From Xenorhabdus miraniensis (GTDB lineage: Bacteria > Pseudomonadota > Gammaproteobacteria > Enterobacterales > Enterobacteriaceae): a stretch of 64,000 bases of DNA. Shown one piece after another: positions 10,180 through 17,961 of this stretch; position 1 is the first letter of the stretch; each line of letters begins with the position of its first letter. Where the stretch lies: contig NZ_NITZ01000012.1 of NCBI RefSeq assembly GCF_002632615.1, positions 1 through 64,000 of the forward strand, given 5' to 3'. Under the pieces are notes generated by a model. That model saw only the letters and a program-made list of their open reading frames with translations, ran no database searches and was not told the origin of the DNA. The position numbers were made by a program, and so were the translations under genes.

Positions 10180-11460
10180 TTAGTTAACTTTTCTTACCAA
10201 TGAAATTTCTCCTACTTCTATTAAGTAAGAACAGTGACTACAAACATGTTTGTATTTTCTATTATCTGTATCATCACCGTAGGCATGTGTATATGTGATT
10301 CCACAATTATTACAAACATCATATTTAGGTCTGGCTATAGCGTAATTTTTAGTCAATCTTTCAAGAGACTCAAAAAAATTAAAACCCAATCCAGGCCATA
10401 CGCCTGAAAGGAGATCTGCGATAAAATAATTAATATCTCTATTATGATCACCACGATCATAATCAGTAGGAGATCCCTGTTTTGAATGCCTTTCTGGAGC
10501 AACAAATTTCAAATAGAGTGTTAACTCTTTTTTTGTTATTGTCCAGAGCGGTGATACATGAGTAAATTCCCCCCACGTTTTTAATGGTACAGATTCACCT
10601 AATAAGGTTCCAAGAATATATGTTCGAAAAATACTTGTGAATAAATCTTCAAAATGATACCCAAAAGAAATATTATATGTATTTCTTTCTCTTGCAAACT
10701 TTTCTATACATGCCCTCATGATATGGTGCCACAGAGTAATAGAATGACCACGTCCTTCTGTTACCAAAACCTTTTCTATTGCATGTTCAAAACCATGTTT
10801 AAAATTCATAGTCTTGTTAATATATTCTAAGGGAAGAATTGTATAATCCTTAACACCTAAGGTAATTATGGCTTCTGTAGCCACGTTAACATCTTCTGAA
10901 GAGGCTGCTGTATCAGCCACAGTAACCCCTATCAAATCATGGATTGGTAACTTATCTTTATTCCTTCTTAGTAAATAAAGTAAAGCTAAACTATCTCTTC
11001 CTCCTGAAAGTGCAAGCACGATCTTATCTCCAGAAGTAATGAGATTTTTTTCCAAAACTCCCTGAACAAACATATCATCTATGTAATTAACAAAACTATC
11101 TTTATCAAACTGTGACTCCTTAAGATCACAAATACCATTATCATTAAACCAAAGAATACGCTTAGTATAAATTGAGTCAGCATTTTCTTTTGTTGTTTCT
11201 ACTCCTGAATCTTCCCATAATCTTAATGTCCTACAATATTCTGGTAGTTGATAAGCTCTAACCATATCTAAAACAATTTTATCATTTTTATTAATAATAT
11301 AAGTTTGATCATCTACAATCTCTCCATTGACATAACTGATAACAGAATCTTGAGGTATGTAATTTATTTTTAAAAACTGCCTAAGTGGAATGTCAATATC
11401 AGTTTTAATTATATGAACTTTATCTAATCTATCTTTAAGCAAAATAGTTGCACTTTTCAT
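10180..11460 (-). CDS. ThiS/MoaD-like domain fused to a PP-loop ATPase with C-terminal zinc ribbon
   Basis: 426 residues from ATG 11460, preferred over an upstream start because GAGG lies 6 bases before it. Residues 1-68 have the beta-grasp pattern of ThiS/MoaD (VNGEIVDD, then KNDKIVLDM) but do not end in Gly-Gly. Residues 76-112 resemble the N-terminal zinc-ribbon region of PP-loop amidotransferases with most cysteines lost (only C76 and C111 stay). The ATP-binding PP-loop is SGGRDS (152-157). GYHFEDLFTSIFRTYILG near 267-284 corresponds to the GHNxDD segment of TtuA/Ncs6 tRNA-thiolation enzymes. The internal CxxC that binds their iron-sulfur cluster is not visible. A C-terminal zinc ribbon has C383, C386, C407 and C410. 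The fold implies adenylation and perhaps sulfur or amide transfer; the substrate is unknown. Its neighbours, a 60-residue peptide upstream and an exporter downstream, suggest it modifies the peptide. Confidence 0.8.
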   Translation of the reverse strand: MKSATILLKDRLDKVHIIKTDIDIPLRQFLKINYIPQDSVISYVNGEIVDDQTYIINKNDKIVLDMVRAYQLPEYCRTLRLWEDSGVETTKENADSIYTKRILWFNDNGICDLKESQFDKDSFVNYIDDMFVQGVLEKNLITSGDKIVLALSGGRDSLALLYLLRRNKDKLPIHDLIGVTVADTAASSEDVNVATEAIITLGVKDYTILPLEYINKTMNFKHGFEHAIEKVLVTEGRGHSITLWHHIMRACIEKFARERNTYNISFGYHFEDLFTSIFRTYILGTLLGESVPLKTWGEFTHVSPLWTITKKELTLYLKFVAPERHSKQGSPTDYDRGDHNRDINYFIADLLSGVWPGLGFNFFESLERLTKNYAIARPKYDVCNNCGITYTHAYGDDTDNRKYKHVCSHCSYLIEVGEISLVRKVN

Positions 11461-11487
11461 AAAAACCTCAGTTAATATAATCAAATA

Positions 11488-11517
11488 AAGCCTGCTTAAC
11501 AGATAGTAAGCAGGCTT
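11488..11517 (-). terminator. Hairpin between peptide gene and PP-loop gene, possible attenuator
   Basis: A perfect 11-base inverted repeat with an 8-base loop: AAGCCTGCTTA at 11488-11498 pairs with 11507-11517. On the minus strand it starts 7 bases after the peptide stop and is followed by TTTATTTGATT, a weak U-tract. A leaky terminator here would make much more peptide mRNA than enzyme mRNA, as in many ribosomal peptide operons. That role is inference. Confidence 0.6.
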
Positions 11518-11524
11518 AATTTAT

Positions 11525-11707
11525 TTAAATATGAGCAACCGTGTCACTAACACTCATTAAAAGACCAGCATCTCGTTTTATACGTCTTTTAATCATTTTA
11601 TTAATTACTCTAAAACTGATTTCATCAGAGGAAACAACAAATAACTTAATAGGCTCTGATTTTCTAGAAAATACAGGCTGATAGAGTTTTTGAGCTGTAG
11701 ATTTCAT
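11525..11707 (-). CDS. 60-residue peptide, candidate precursor of a modified peptide
   Basis: The start ATG 11707 is chosen because GGAGAG lies 8 bases upstream; a longer frame to 11749 lacks a site. The peptide has no signal sequence, no cysteine and no Gly-Gly. A mixed first half (MKSTAQKLYQPVFSRKSEP) is followed by a hydrophobic stretch, then a strongly basic segment (KMIKRRIKR, 37-45) and a 15-residue tail DAGLLMSVSDTVAHI. A leader-core division after the basic segment would be natural but is only a guess. It is the first gene of the operon with the PP-loop fusion protein and the MFS transporter. I do not recognise the family. It could instead be a small regulator or an unmodified bacteriocin. 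Confidence 0.6.
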   Translation of the reverse strand: MKSTAQKLYQPVFSRKSEPIKLFVVSSDEISFRVINKMIKRRIKRDAGLLMSVSDTVAHI

Positions 11708-12218
11708 ACTTACACTCTCCACGATAAAAATATAATGCAATACGACCAACTAGGATGGTCTATTTAAATATACAAAAAACAAAATCAAGATTTCAATCAA
11801 CAATAAGTAAACAGATTTAATTTTTTTCAAAAAATGAAAATTTTAATCCACATATAATTCATGAAAATAAAAATTAAATTAATATATAAATTAGCAATAT
11901 AAAAAAGAGAAGAGAAAAATATTTCTTCTTATAAGGTAATAGTGAATTATCAAAATAACTGTTACTCATATTCAGTTTTCATATCTTCTCATGTTATTTA
12001 CTCCCTTAAGTTGCTGGTAACAAACTAAGTTAGTATTTAGTATGGACATCTTACGGGCAAAACCCACAGGAACGATCACCACCTCCATAGAAGGTGGTTT
12101 TAGAATGACAATAAAACGACGAATTATTTTAATGTAGTTTAAAATGTAAGTTTTGTTCTTATTTCCGTAAAGAATCCTTATTTATCAATACCGGAATTCT
12201 GATACAATTAATGAAAAC
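11708..12218. other. AT-rich gap upstream of the peptide operon
   Basis: About 510 bases between the peptide gene and the LysE-type gene, very AT-rich. It should contain the promoter of the peptide operon; several A/T-rich -10-like stretches make a single choice impossible. The only ordered structure is the hairpin at about 12077-12104 described separately. No coding frame here is convincing. Confidence 0.5.
12047..12118. repeat. Hairpin fragment, possibly an IS200/IS605-type end
   Basis: An island less AT-rich than its surroundings contains the hairpin ACCACCT-loop-AGGTGGT (12082-12104 region). Subterminal hairpins of this kind are typical of IS200/IS605 ends, and the preceding plus-strand frame (ILRAKPTGTITTS) looks like a transposon-protein tail. 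No transposase gene is present. The call is tentative. Confidence 0.3.
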
Positions 12219-12857
12219 TTATACAGACATAAACAATAGCCTGATAGCAAATCCGATCAAAACTAATCCCATAACTCGTTCGAACCAATAGCCCTTTTGT
12301 ATAAATTTTTGTCTAATCATAAAATTGGAAAAGATTATACTGACCAATACAAACCATATCGCATTGATCATACACATCCATATTCCATAAATGATTTGTA
12401 CCGATATCGGCGTATTACTACTTACCACAGTGGTAAAGACAGCCAAAAAGAACAAAGTGGCCTTGGGATTAGTCGCATTTGTCATGAATCCCACCAGAAA
12501 TGCTTTCCATCTACTTTGCAGAACCTGCCCACCTCCCTCAGCTTCTAAAGCAGTAGGATCGGCAGGTTTACTCCTAATAAAATTGATGCCAAGCCAGATG
12601 ATGTAAATCCCTCCTACTAATTTTGCCAGCTCCATCAACCACGGAGTGGCATGCATCAGTGCACTAATACCTACCAACGTATAAATAACATGAACCGATA
12701 TTCCAGCCCCTATACCTACTGCCGTACATATCCCAGCCCAACGACCAAACCGTACACTCTGCCGTATAGTGACCGCAAAATCTGGGCCTGGTGCCACTAC
12801 CGCCAAAAAATGAATTACTGCTAATCCTAAAAATTCACTCCAATAGTGATGTAACAT
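12219..12857 (-). CDS. LysE/RhtB family amino-acid exporter
   Basis: 212 residues from ATG 12857, chosen because GGAG lies 7 bases upstream; an upstream start at 12902 has no site. Six hydrophobic segments and the family motif APGPD (22-26) near the start, followed by a conserved GRWAGICTAVGIGAG loop, identify a LysE/RhtB exporter of the RhtC/threonine-efflux type. Such proteins excrete threonine, homoserine, leucine or related amino acids through the inner membrane. The substrate cannot be read from sequence. The gene stands alone between the peptide operon and alaX, and its base composition is intermediate. Confidence 0.88.
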   Translation of the reverse strand: MLHHYWSEFLGLAVIHFLAVVAPGPDFAVTIRQSVRFGRWAGICTAVGIGAGISVHVIYTLVGISALMHATPWLMELAKLVGGIYIIWLGINFIRSKPADPTALEAEGGGQVLQSRWKAFLVGFMTNATNPKATLFFLAVFTTVVSSNTPISVQIIYGIWMCMINAIWFVLVSIIFSNFMIRQKFIQKGYWFERVMGLVLIGFAIRLLFMSV

Positions 12858-12971
12858 GTTAACTCCAAAATGACAGCGGATTCGCTGAACCGCGATAACC
12901 AATAAAGCATGACAAACTTAAACGCAAATCGTCTGAACCAGCACTCACAGAGTGCATACATCTGGAATTAA

Positions 12972-13127
12972 AGAGCAGCAACTCACCGAGTTCGGGCTGA
13001 ATATCCAGTGTGGCTTGCCAAGCAAGGAAGGCTCAATTACCATAATGACCAGAAAAATATTGTTATCCGCCTGACGCCGGAAACGATCAGGCAATATTGT
13101 AATAAACCGTTAAATTACTCTTCTTGA
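12972..13127 (+). pseudogene. Coding-like fragment antisense to the end of alaX, unrecognised
   Basis: A plus-strand frame without a start reads WLAKQGRLNYHNDQKNIVI (about residues 16-34), then RLTPETIRQYC, a natural-looking hydrophilic segment, and runs into the alaX 3' end. In another frame of the same stretch stands KEQQLTEFGLNIQCGLPSK. The mix of plausible protein pieces in two frames suggests the remnant of a small protein gene, perhaps SymE-like. Evidence is compositional only. Confidence 0.2.
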
Positions 13128-13719
13128 TCTTCACTTCTTGTATTTTAATTCCCTTCAGTTGCCCCAGAGATGCCACGTGAGTTCCTCCACAAGGGTAAGG
13201 CGTAAAATGACCAAAACTCACTTCCCGAAACCCATCATCTCGTAGAGTGATATTGCAGGATAAATCTTGCGTAACGTAATATTCACAACTTATTTGGATG
13301 TCTTCTACCGACACATTTTTAGCACCTGCTTCTGGTTTGAATACCACTTTACTCTCACCCGGCCAATGATGAGCTTTAATTGGACGCCACATTGCAAGCT
13401 CACCAACATGACCAATAAGATGCCCAGCAGAATGTAAGCGAGAATGTAATTGACGACGCTCACCGTCAATGCGGGCAAAAACATTTCCTAATGGAACAGG
13501 TTTTGTAGTCAGATGAATAATCTCACCATTTTCTTCTGAGACATGAACGACTTCTACATCATTGAGCCAACCAATATCACTAGGCTGGCCACCTCCCTGA
13601 GGATGAAATATCGTAGAACCCAATCGAATAGAATAACGTTCATCATCACGGGGAATACAATCAATGACTTCAATATCAGCGGCCAAAGCCTGACTGGACA
13701 AATAAATACGCTCTGCCAT
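13087..13719 (-). CDS. AlaX-type alanyl-tRNA editing hydrolase
   Basis: 210 residues, a free-standing editing domain related to the second additional domain of alanyl- and threonyl-tRNA synthetases. It hydrolyses mischarged aminoacyl-tRNA, usually Ser-tRNA(Ala), in the cytoplasm. The zinc ligands are visible as H96 and H100 in RLHSAGH and C177 and H181 in PCGGTH, and the nucleotide-side motif GGGQPSD lies at 42-48. It lacks the synthetase catalytic domain, so it is a trans-editing factor of the short AlaX class. The gene is monocistronic, with about 760 AT-rich bases on its 5' side. Its presence in the interval occupied in E. coli by ybhM-Q indicates lineage-specific content. Confidence 0.88.
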   Translation of the reverse strand: MAERIYLSSQALAADIEVIDCIPRDDERYSIRLGSTIFHPQGGGQPSDIGWLNDVEVVHVSEENGEIIHLTTKPVPLGNVFARIDGERRQLHSRLHSAGHLIGHVGELAMWRPIKAHHWPGESKVVFKPEAGAKNVSVEDIQISCEYYVTQDLSCNITLRDDGFREVSFGHFTPYPCGGTHVASLGQLKGIKIQEVKIKKSNLTVYYNIA

Positions 13720-14430
13720 ATATAATCCTACGTTATTATCAACAATCTAGATTTATTTAATAAAAGTAATAAGACTGGGTATTTCAAAAATTGGTATTTA
13801 TCTCTAACAACAGGTAGTTAGATATTTTACTAGAAATAAAAAACTGACCTGAAAATAAAAAAGTTAACTAAAATGAGTTAGTTCTTATGTAAACTAATAG
13901 ATAGATAAAAATAATCAGTGTATTAATTGAATAGGTAAGCTATATTCAAGTGACTCATTAAATTTAATAGATGTAGGAAAGAAATATATTACAAACATAA
14001 TAAATAAATCAAGTTATTTTAATATAAAATTCTACAGAATGAAGTATACATAAGAGTTGAAGATACTGAATCCAACTTGAGGAACTATTATAATATTCAA
14101 TTAAGACAACATACTAATCAAAATAAAGCTATCAATATGTCTGAATTCAATGTATGGATAGTAAAGCATTACTTTCTTCAATTATAGATCTATATCATTG
14201 AAAAATTATTACATTTCTATAAATAGGATAATATTTATACTGCATCAATGGAAGGAGAAGAATACTGCTTCATGTATTGTCTTGTTATTTATTGCTATGA
14301 TGATGACTTAATAAAAATAATTCTTTTCACTATCCTATCCTTTCTTTTCAGTTATTAAAAATCAATAACAGGAATATTCAGAATAATGGTTCTGAAGAAC
14401 ATATGTCATTTTCATATCTTTAATATAAAA
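13720..14430. other. Long AT-rich gap between alaX and ybhL, no gene seen
   Basis: About 700 bases of very AT-rich sequence. I found no open frame with a ribosome site or protein-like composition and no RNA-gene-like structure. It presumably holds the alaX promoter at its left end. A poly-purine stretch near 14250-14262 (GGAAGGAGAAGAA) resembles a ribosome site but no frame follows it. Confidence 0.5.
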
Positions 14431-14455
14431 AACCCTGCCAAAGCAGGGTTTTTAT
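14431..14455 (-). terminator. Rho-independent terminator after ybhL
   Basis: AACCCTGC-CAAA-GCAGGGTT (14431-14450) is a GC-rich 8-base stem flanked by T-runs on both strands, 30 bases past the ybhL stop. It can work in both directions. Confidence 0.85.
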
Positions 14456-14482
14456 CTTAAAAAATAATTTATATATCAGTAA

Positions 14483-15193
14483 CTAGCGGCGATCACCCAA
14501 AATACGCAGCAACATCAGGAACAGGTTAATGAAGTCCAGATACAGAGTTAGTGCGCCAGTGATAGAATATTTGCGCATATTCTCTTTATCATTAACATCG
14601 ATTTGTTCACCCATTTCTTTCAGTTTCTGGGTATCATATGCGGTCAGACCCGCAAAAATAACAACACCGATATAAGTGATTGCCCACATCAGTGCCGGGC
14701 TTTTCAGCCAGAGGTTTAGCAGAGAAGCCAGAACGATACCAATCAGCCCCATAAACAGGAAGCTACCCAGACCGCTCAGGCTACGCTTGGTGGTATAACC
14801 GTAAATACTCAACGCACCAAACATACCCGCTGAAACCACGAATGTGCTGGCAATAGAGCTACTGGTATAAACCACAAATATACTGGAGAGCGTGAGCCCC
14901 GTCAGCATGGAATACAGCATGAACAGCCCGGTCGCCAACGCCCCACTCATTTTATGTACCAAACCAGACAGCACAAACACCAATGCAAGCTGTGCAATGA
15001 TCAAGCCATAGAAAACAATGGAGTTACTGAAGATGGCATATAAAATTTCAGGTGTATTTGCTACATACCATGCGACAAATGCAGTTAACAACAGGCCACA
15101 AGTCATCCAACCGTAGACTTGTGCCATGTAAGTTTGTATACCAGAACCAGTTTTCTGAACAATCGAACCATTAGAACGTTGATATCGGTCCAT
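14483..15193 (-). CDS. ybhL: Bax inhibitor-1 family membrane protein YbhL
   Basis: 236 residues, with a short polar N-terminus (MDRYQRSNGS) followed by seven hydrophobic segments, as in the BI-1/YccA family of inner-membrane proteins. The conserved C-terminal region YDTQKLKEMG and the final ITGALTLYLDFINLFLMLL helix are characteristic. BI-1 relatives act as pH-sensitive calcium leak channels; the role in enterobacteria is unsettled. It lies downstream of moaE on the same strand with a 146-base gap and ends at a strong terminator, so it may have its own promoter. The match to E. coli YbhL is close in order and length (234). Confidence 0.92.
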   Translation of the reverse strand: MDRYQRSNGSIVQKTGSGIQTYMAQVYGWMTCGLLLTAFVAWYVANTPEILYAIFSNSIVFYGLIIAQLALVFVLSGLVHKMSGALATGLFMLYSMLTGLTLSSIFVVYTSSSIASTFVVSAGMFGALSIYGYTTKRSLSGLGSFLFMGLIGIVLASLLNLWLKSPALMWAITYIGVVIFAGLTAYDTQKLKEMGEQIDVNDKENMRKYSITGALTLYLDFINLFLMLLRILGDRR

Positions 15194-15339
15194 GACGATT
15201 ACCTTTTCATGACAATGTTTAGGGATTAAGAATGTTTAAAAATAAACAGTCTACTCAAAACTTATACATTAGCATAGAACATTAATAAGCGGCCAACCAC
15301 TGTTTCAATACGTTGTTAAAAGTAGTTTTTATCAAGGAG

Positions 15340-15795
15340 TTACACCCAACGATTTGCGGCATCTTCATCACTCTTTCTTGTTTCTACCCAACGCTCGCCC
15401 TTGGCAAGAGACTCTTTTTTCCAGAAAGGTGCCTTGGTTTTCAGATAATCCATGATGAATTCAGCCGCAGTAAAGGCCATACTACGGTGAGAACTGGTAA
15501 CACCAACAAATACAATTTCATCTCCCGGGTACAACTCACCAACACGATGAATAATACTGATACGTTGCAGTGACCAACGTTGACGAGCTTCATCAGCAAT
15601 AGCCCGCAACATCTTTTCTGTCATACCCGGATAATGTTCCAGCGTCAGTGTTTTCACATTATCGCCCAGATTATGGTTGCGAACTTTCCCCGTAAAGGTC
15701 ACAACCGCACCGTCTTCATCACATTGCGAGAGCCATTGATATTCATCACCAACATTAAATATCTCCCGTTGGACACTGATGCGGAGGTTTTCCAT
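15340..15795 (-). CDS. moaE: Molybdopterin synthase catalytic subunit MoaE
   Basis: 151 residues from ATG 15795, preferred over an upstream TTG at 15801 because GGAGG lies 7 bases before the ATG and the length then equals E. coli MoaE (150). With MoaD thiocarboxylate it converts cyclic pyranopterin monophosphate to molybdopterin. GAVVTFTGKVR, LEHYPGMTEK, IHRVGELYPGDEIVFVGV and the Lys-rich MDYLKTKAPFWKKE segment, which includes the catalytic lysines, are all present. It is the last gene of moaABCDE and begins 2 bases after the moaD stop. Confidence 0.95.
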   Translation of the reverse strand: MENLRISVQREIFNVGDEYQWLSQCDEDGAVVTFTGKVRNHNLGDNVKTLTLEHYPGMTEKMLRAIADEARQRWSLQRISIIHRVGELYPGDEIVFVGVTSSHRSMAFTAAEFIMDYLKTKAPFWKKESLAKGERWVETRKSDEDAANRWV

Positions 15796-15797
15796 TC

Positions 15798-16043
15798 TCA
15801 ACCTCCCGTGACAGGTGGGAAGAAAGCTACCTCATCGCCATCATGCAAAGGGTGTTCAGCATGGACAAATGATTGATTGACAGCAGCCAGCAATTTACCT
15901 TCCTCCAAAGCCAACGCCCATCTCTCGCCTTTTTCAATCAGTGCCTGACGAAGATGCGCTACAGTTGGATAGTCATTCGGCAATTCAAGTGAATCTGTTC
16001 CCGCCAACTCACGAACTTGAGCGAAAAAGAGTACTTTTATCAT
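15798..16043 (-). CDS. moaD: Molybdopterin synthase sulfur carrier subunit MoaD
   Basis: 81 residues, a ubiquitin-like beta-grasp protein whose C-terminal Gly-Gly (VTGG) is adenylated by MoeB and then carries the thiocarboxylate sulfur to MoaE. The [14 protein letters not shown] ending is diagnostic, and the length equals E. coli MoaD. Its ATG overlaps the moaC stop by 3 bases, so translation is coupled. Compare the ThiS/MoaD-like domain at 10180-11460, which lacks this Gly-Gly. Confidence 0.96.
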   Translation of the reverse strand: MIKVLFFAQVRELAGTDSLELPNDYPTVAHLRQALIEKGERWALALEEGKLLAAVNQSFVHAEHPLHDGDEVAFFPPVTGG

Positions 16044-16519
16044 GCTTCCACCTTAAAACTTCCTGATTTACCACCGCGTTTTTCCAGCAAACGCACCGGA
16101 CCAATAACCATATCTTTTTGCACCGCTTTGCACATGTCATAAATCGTCAAGGCAGCCACGGATGCCGCTGTCAGAGCTTCCATCTCCACGCCTGTTTTCC
16201 CGGTCAAACGGCAACAAGATTCGATCCTGACACGATTGTGCTCAGTTTGTGCTTCCAATTGGACTTCCACTTTACTCAGCAACAGTGGATGGCAAAGTGG
16301 GATTAATTCCCAGGTTCGTTTGGCAGCCTGAATGCCTGCAATACGGGCCGTAGCAAACACGTCTCCTTTATGATGATCACCGGCAATAATCATGGCCAAT
16401 GTTTCAGATCGCATTTCAACGAATGCTTCTGCGCGCGCCTCACGCACTGTTTCCGATTTGGCGGAAATATCCACCATATGAGCTTCACCCGCAGTATTAA
16501 TATGGGTTAGTTGGGACAT
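16040..16519 (-). CDS. moaC: Cyclic pyranopterin monophosphate synthase MoaC
   Basis: 159 residues. It converts the MoaA product 3',8-cyclo-7,8-dihydro-GTP to cyclic pyranopterin monophosphate, the second half of the first step of molybdenum cofactor synthesis. Conserved segments are [18 protein letters not shown], the [11 protein letters not shown] motif, [23 protein letters not shown] with catalytic Asp and Lys, and the final LEKRGGKSG. Length matches the family (about 160). It sits 34 bases after moaA and overlaps moaD. Confidence 0.96.
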   Translation of the reverse strand: MSQLTHINTAGEAHMVDISAKSETVREARAEAFVEMRSETLAMIIAGDHHKGDVFATARIAGIQAAKRTWELIPLCHPLLLSKVEVQLEAQTEHNRVRIESCCRLTGKTGVEMEALTAASVAALTIYDMCKAVQKDMVIGPVRLLEKRGGKSGSFKVEA

Positions 16520-16553
16520 CCTTTACTCCTGAAAAATGAATCTTGTAGTTAAA

Positions 16554-17534
16554 TTAACCACCAATAAAAGAGAGGTTGGGAGTGATGCCACTGTCTCCCT
16601 GATGCAGAAAGTGTGTCTCACGTTTATGGCGCAAGCCACCCTGAATCCGTAGTTTCAGAGCATCAAGTGATACATCATCAGACAATAAATCACGCAACGG
16701 AATACCTTGCTCCCCAAATAAACACAAGTGAAGATTACCAATCGCAGACACCCTCAACCGATTGCAACTTAGGCAAAAATCTTTTTCATAAGGCATGATA
16801 AGGCCAATTTCACCCTGATAATCGGGATGGTGAAAAACTTGAGCCGGCCCGTCACTGCGCTCTCGTTGTTGTTGTTGCCAGCCTTGTTGCAATAGTTGGC
16901 TGCGAATAACGTTGCCAGAAAGGTGATGACGATGGAAAATGTCGCTACCTTCTCCTGTCTCCATCAATTCAATAAATCGTAATTGGATCGGACGATGTCT
17001 AATCCAGTCTAAAAAAGCAGGCAGGTTGATATCATTGACATTCTTCATCAACACTGCGTTGACTTTCACTGTGTTAAACCCTGCTTCAAAAGCTGCATCA
17101 ATGCCACGCATCACCTGAAAAAATTTATCCTGACCAGTAATGGCATGAAATTGACGAGGGTCAAGGCTATCAACGCTAACGTTAATCGCTGTCAACCCTG
17201 CCTCTTTCCATTGGGATACGTCGCGCTCCATTCGGTATCCATTGGTTGTGACAGCAATTTTTTTGATTTGTGGGTTTTCATGAACTGTCGCGATAATATC
17301 GCAAAAATCACGCCGCATCGTTGGTTCTCCCCCAGTCAGGCGGATTTTTTCTGTACCAAGTTCAGCGAATGCGCGGCTGACGCGACGAATTTCCGGTAGG
17401 GAAAGAAATGATTTATGACCATGCGGCCGATATCCATCAGGCAAGCAATATGTGCAACGGAAATTACACACATCCGTAATAGATAATCTCAAATAATAAA
17501 ATTTGCGCGAGAATACATCTGTAAGTTGTTCCAC
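16554..17534 (-). CDS. moaA: GTP 3',8-cyclase MoaA (radical SAM)
   Basis: 326 residues from GTG 17534, chosen because GGAAGG lies 7 bases upstream and the start then matches E. coli MoaA; a TTG at 17549 would lie inside the riboswitch. The radical-SAM cysteines C23, C27 and C30 (CNFRCTYC) bind the cluster that makes the 5'-deoxyadenosyl radical. The second cluster motif [11 protein letters not shown] with a later Cys ([10 protein letters not shown]) binds GTP. The C-terminal Gly-Gly (SFIGG) is conserved and needed for activity. It is first in moaABCDE and preceded by a molybdenum-cofactor riboswitch, so expression should fall when the cofactor is plentiful. Confidence 0.95.
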   Translation of the reverse strand: MEQLTDVFSRKFYYLRLSITDVCNFRCTYCLPDGYRPHGHKSFLSLPEIRRVSRAFAELGTEKIRLTGGEPTMRRDFCDIIATVHENPQIKKIAVTTNGYRMERDVSQWKEAGLTAINVSVDSLDPRQFHAITGQDKFFQVMRGIDAAFEAGFNTVKVNAVLMKNVNDINLPAFLDWIRHRPIQLRFIELMETGEGSDIFHRHHLSGNVIRSQLLQQGWQQQQRERSDGPAQVFHHPDYQGEIGLIMPYEKDFCLSCNRLRVSAIGNLHLCLFGEQGIPLRDLLSDDVSLDALKLRIQGGLRHKRETHFLHQGDSGITPNLSFIGG

Positions 17535-17535
17535 A

Positions 17536-17668
17536 ATAACACCTTCCAAGTACGGGAGATGCGGGCATTTCTACCTTGCATCCTGGTGACTCAGGAGCCA
17601 CGGCCAGAGCATCATATCAATGTGGTATCCATTTGATAGGACAACGACTTAGACACAGAGGCTAGGAG
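17536..17668 (-). promoter_or_regulatory. Molybdenum cofactor (Moco) riboswitch leader of moaA
   Basis: The minus-strand leader contains, in order, AGCCTCTG, TGCTCTGGCCGTG, GTCACCAGGATGCA, GTAGAAATGCCCGCATC and CTCCCGTACTTGGAAGGTGT. These match from memory the order and key bases of the E. coli moaA leader, including the GCCGTG and CACCAGG elements and the GGAAG ribosome site within the last stem. In that RNA the cofactor blocks translation of moaA. The position just before the GTG start agrees. Confidence 0.85.
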
Positions 17669-17961
17669 TTAATATCAGTTAAAAATTTATGTGAAAAATT
17701 AGGTAAGTAACAATGTGCTCGTTGAGGATTCTAACGCTTAAGATAACAAAAAGCTAATCTATACCTCGATATATACCTTACTATACAACGAGTTAGATAA
17801 AACCCATAACATCAGGTTCCTGTTGTATTTCTACGCGCCCCTAAAAAATATCAGACAAAAAATCGCACAAAATCACAGCAATTGCTAAGGGCATTATATT
17901 TTATGATAAATTATATGAGATTTATTAAAGCCCTCTACGTTTAGCCAGTAACAGGAACTCT

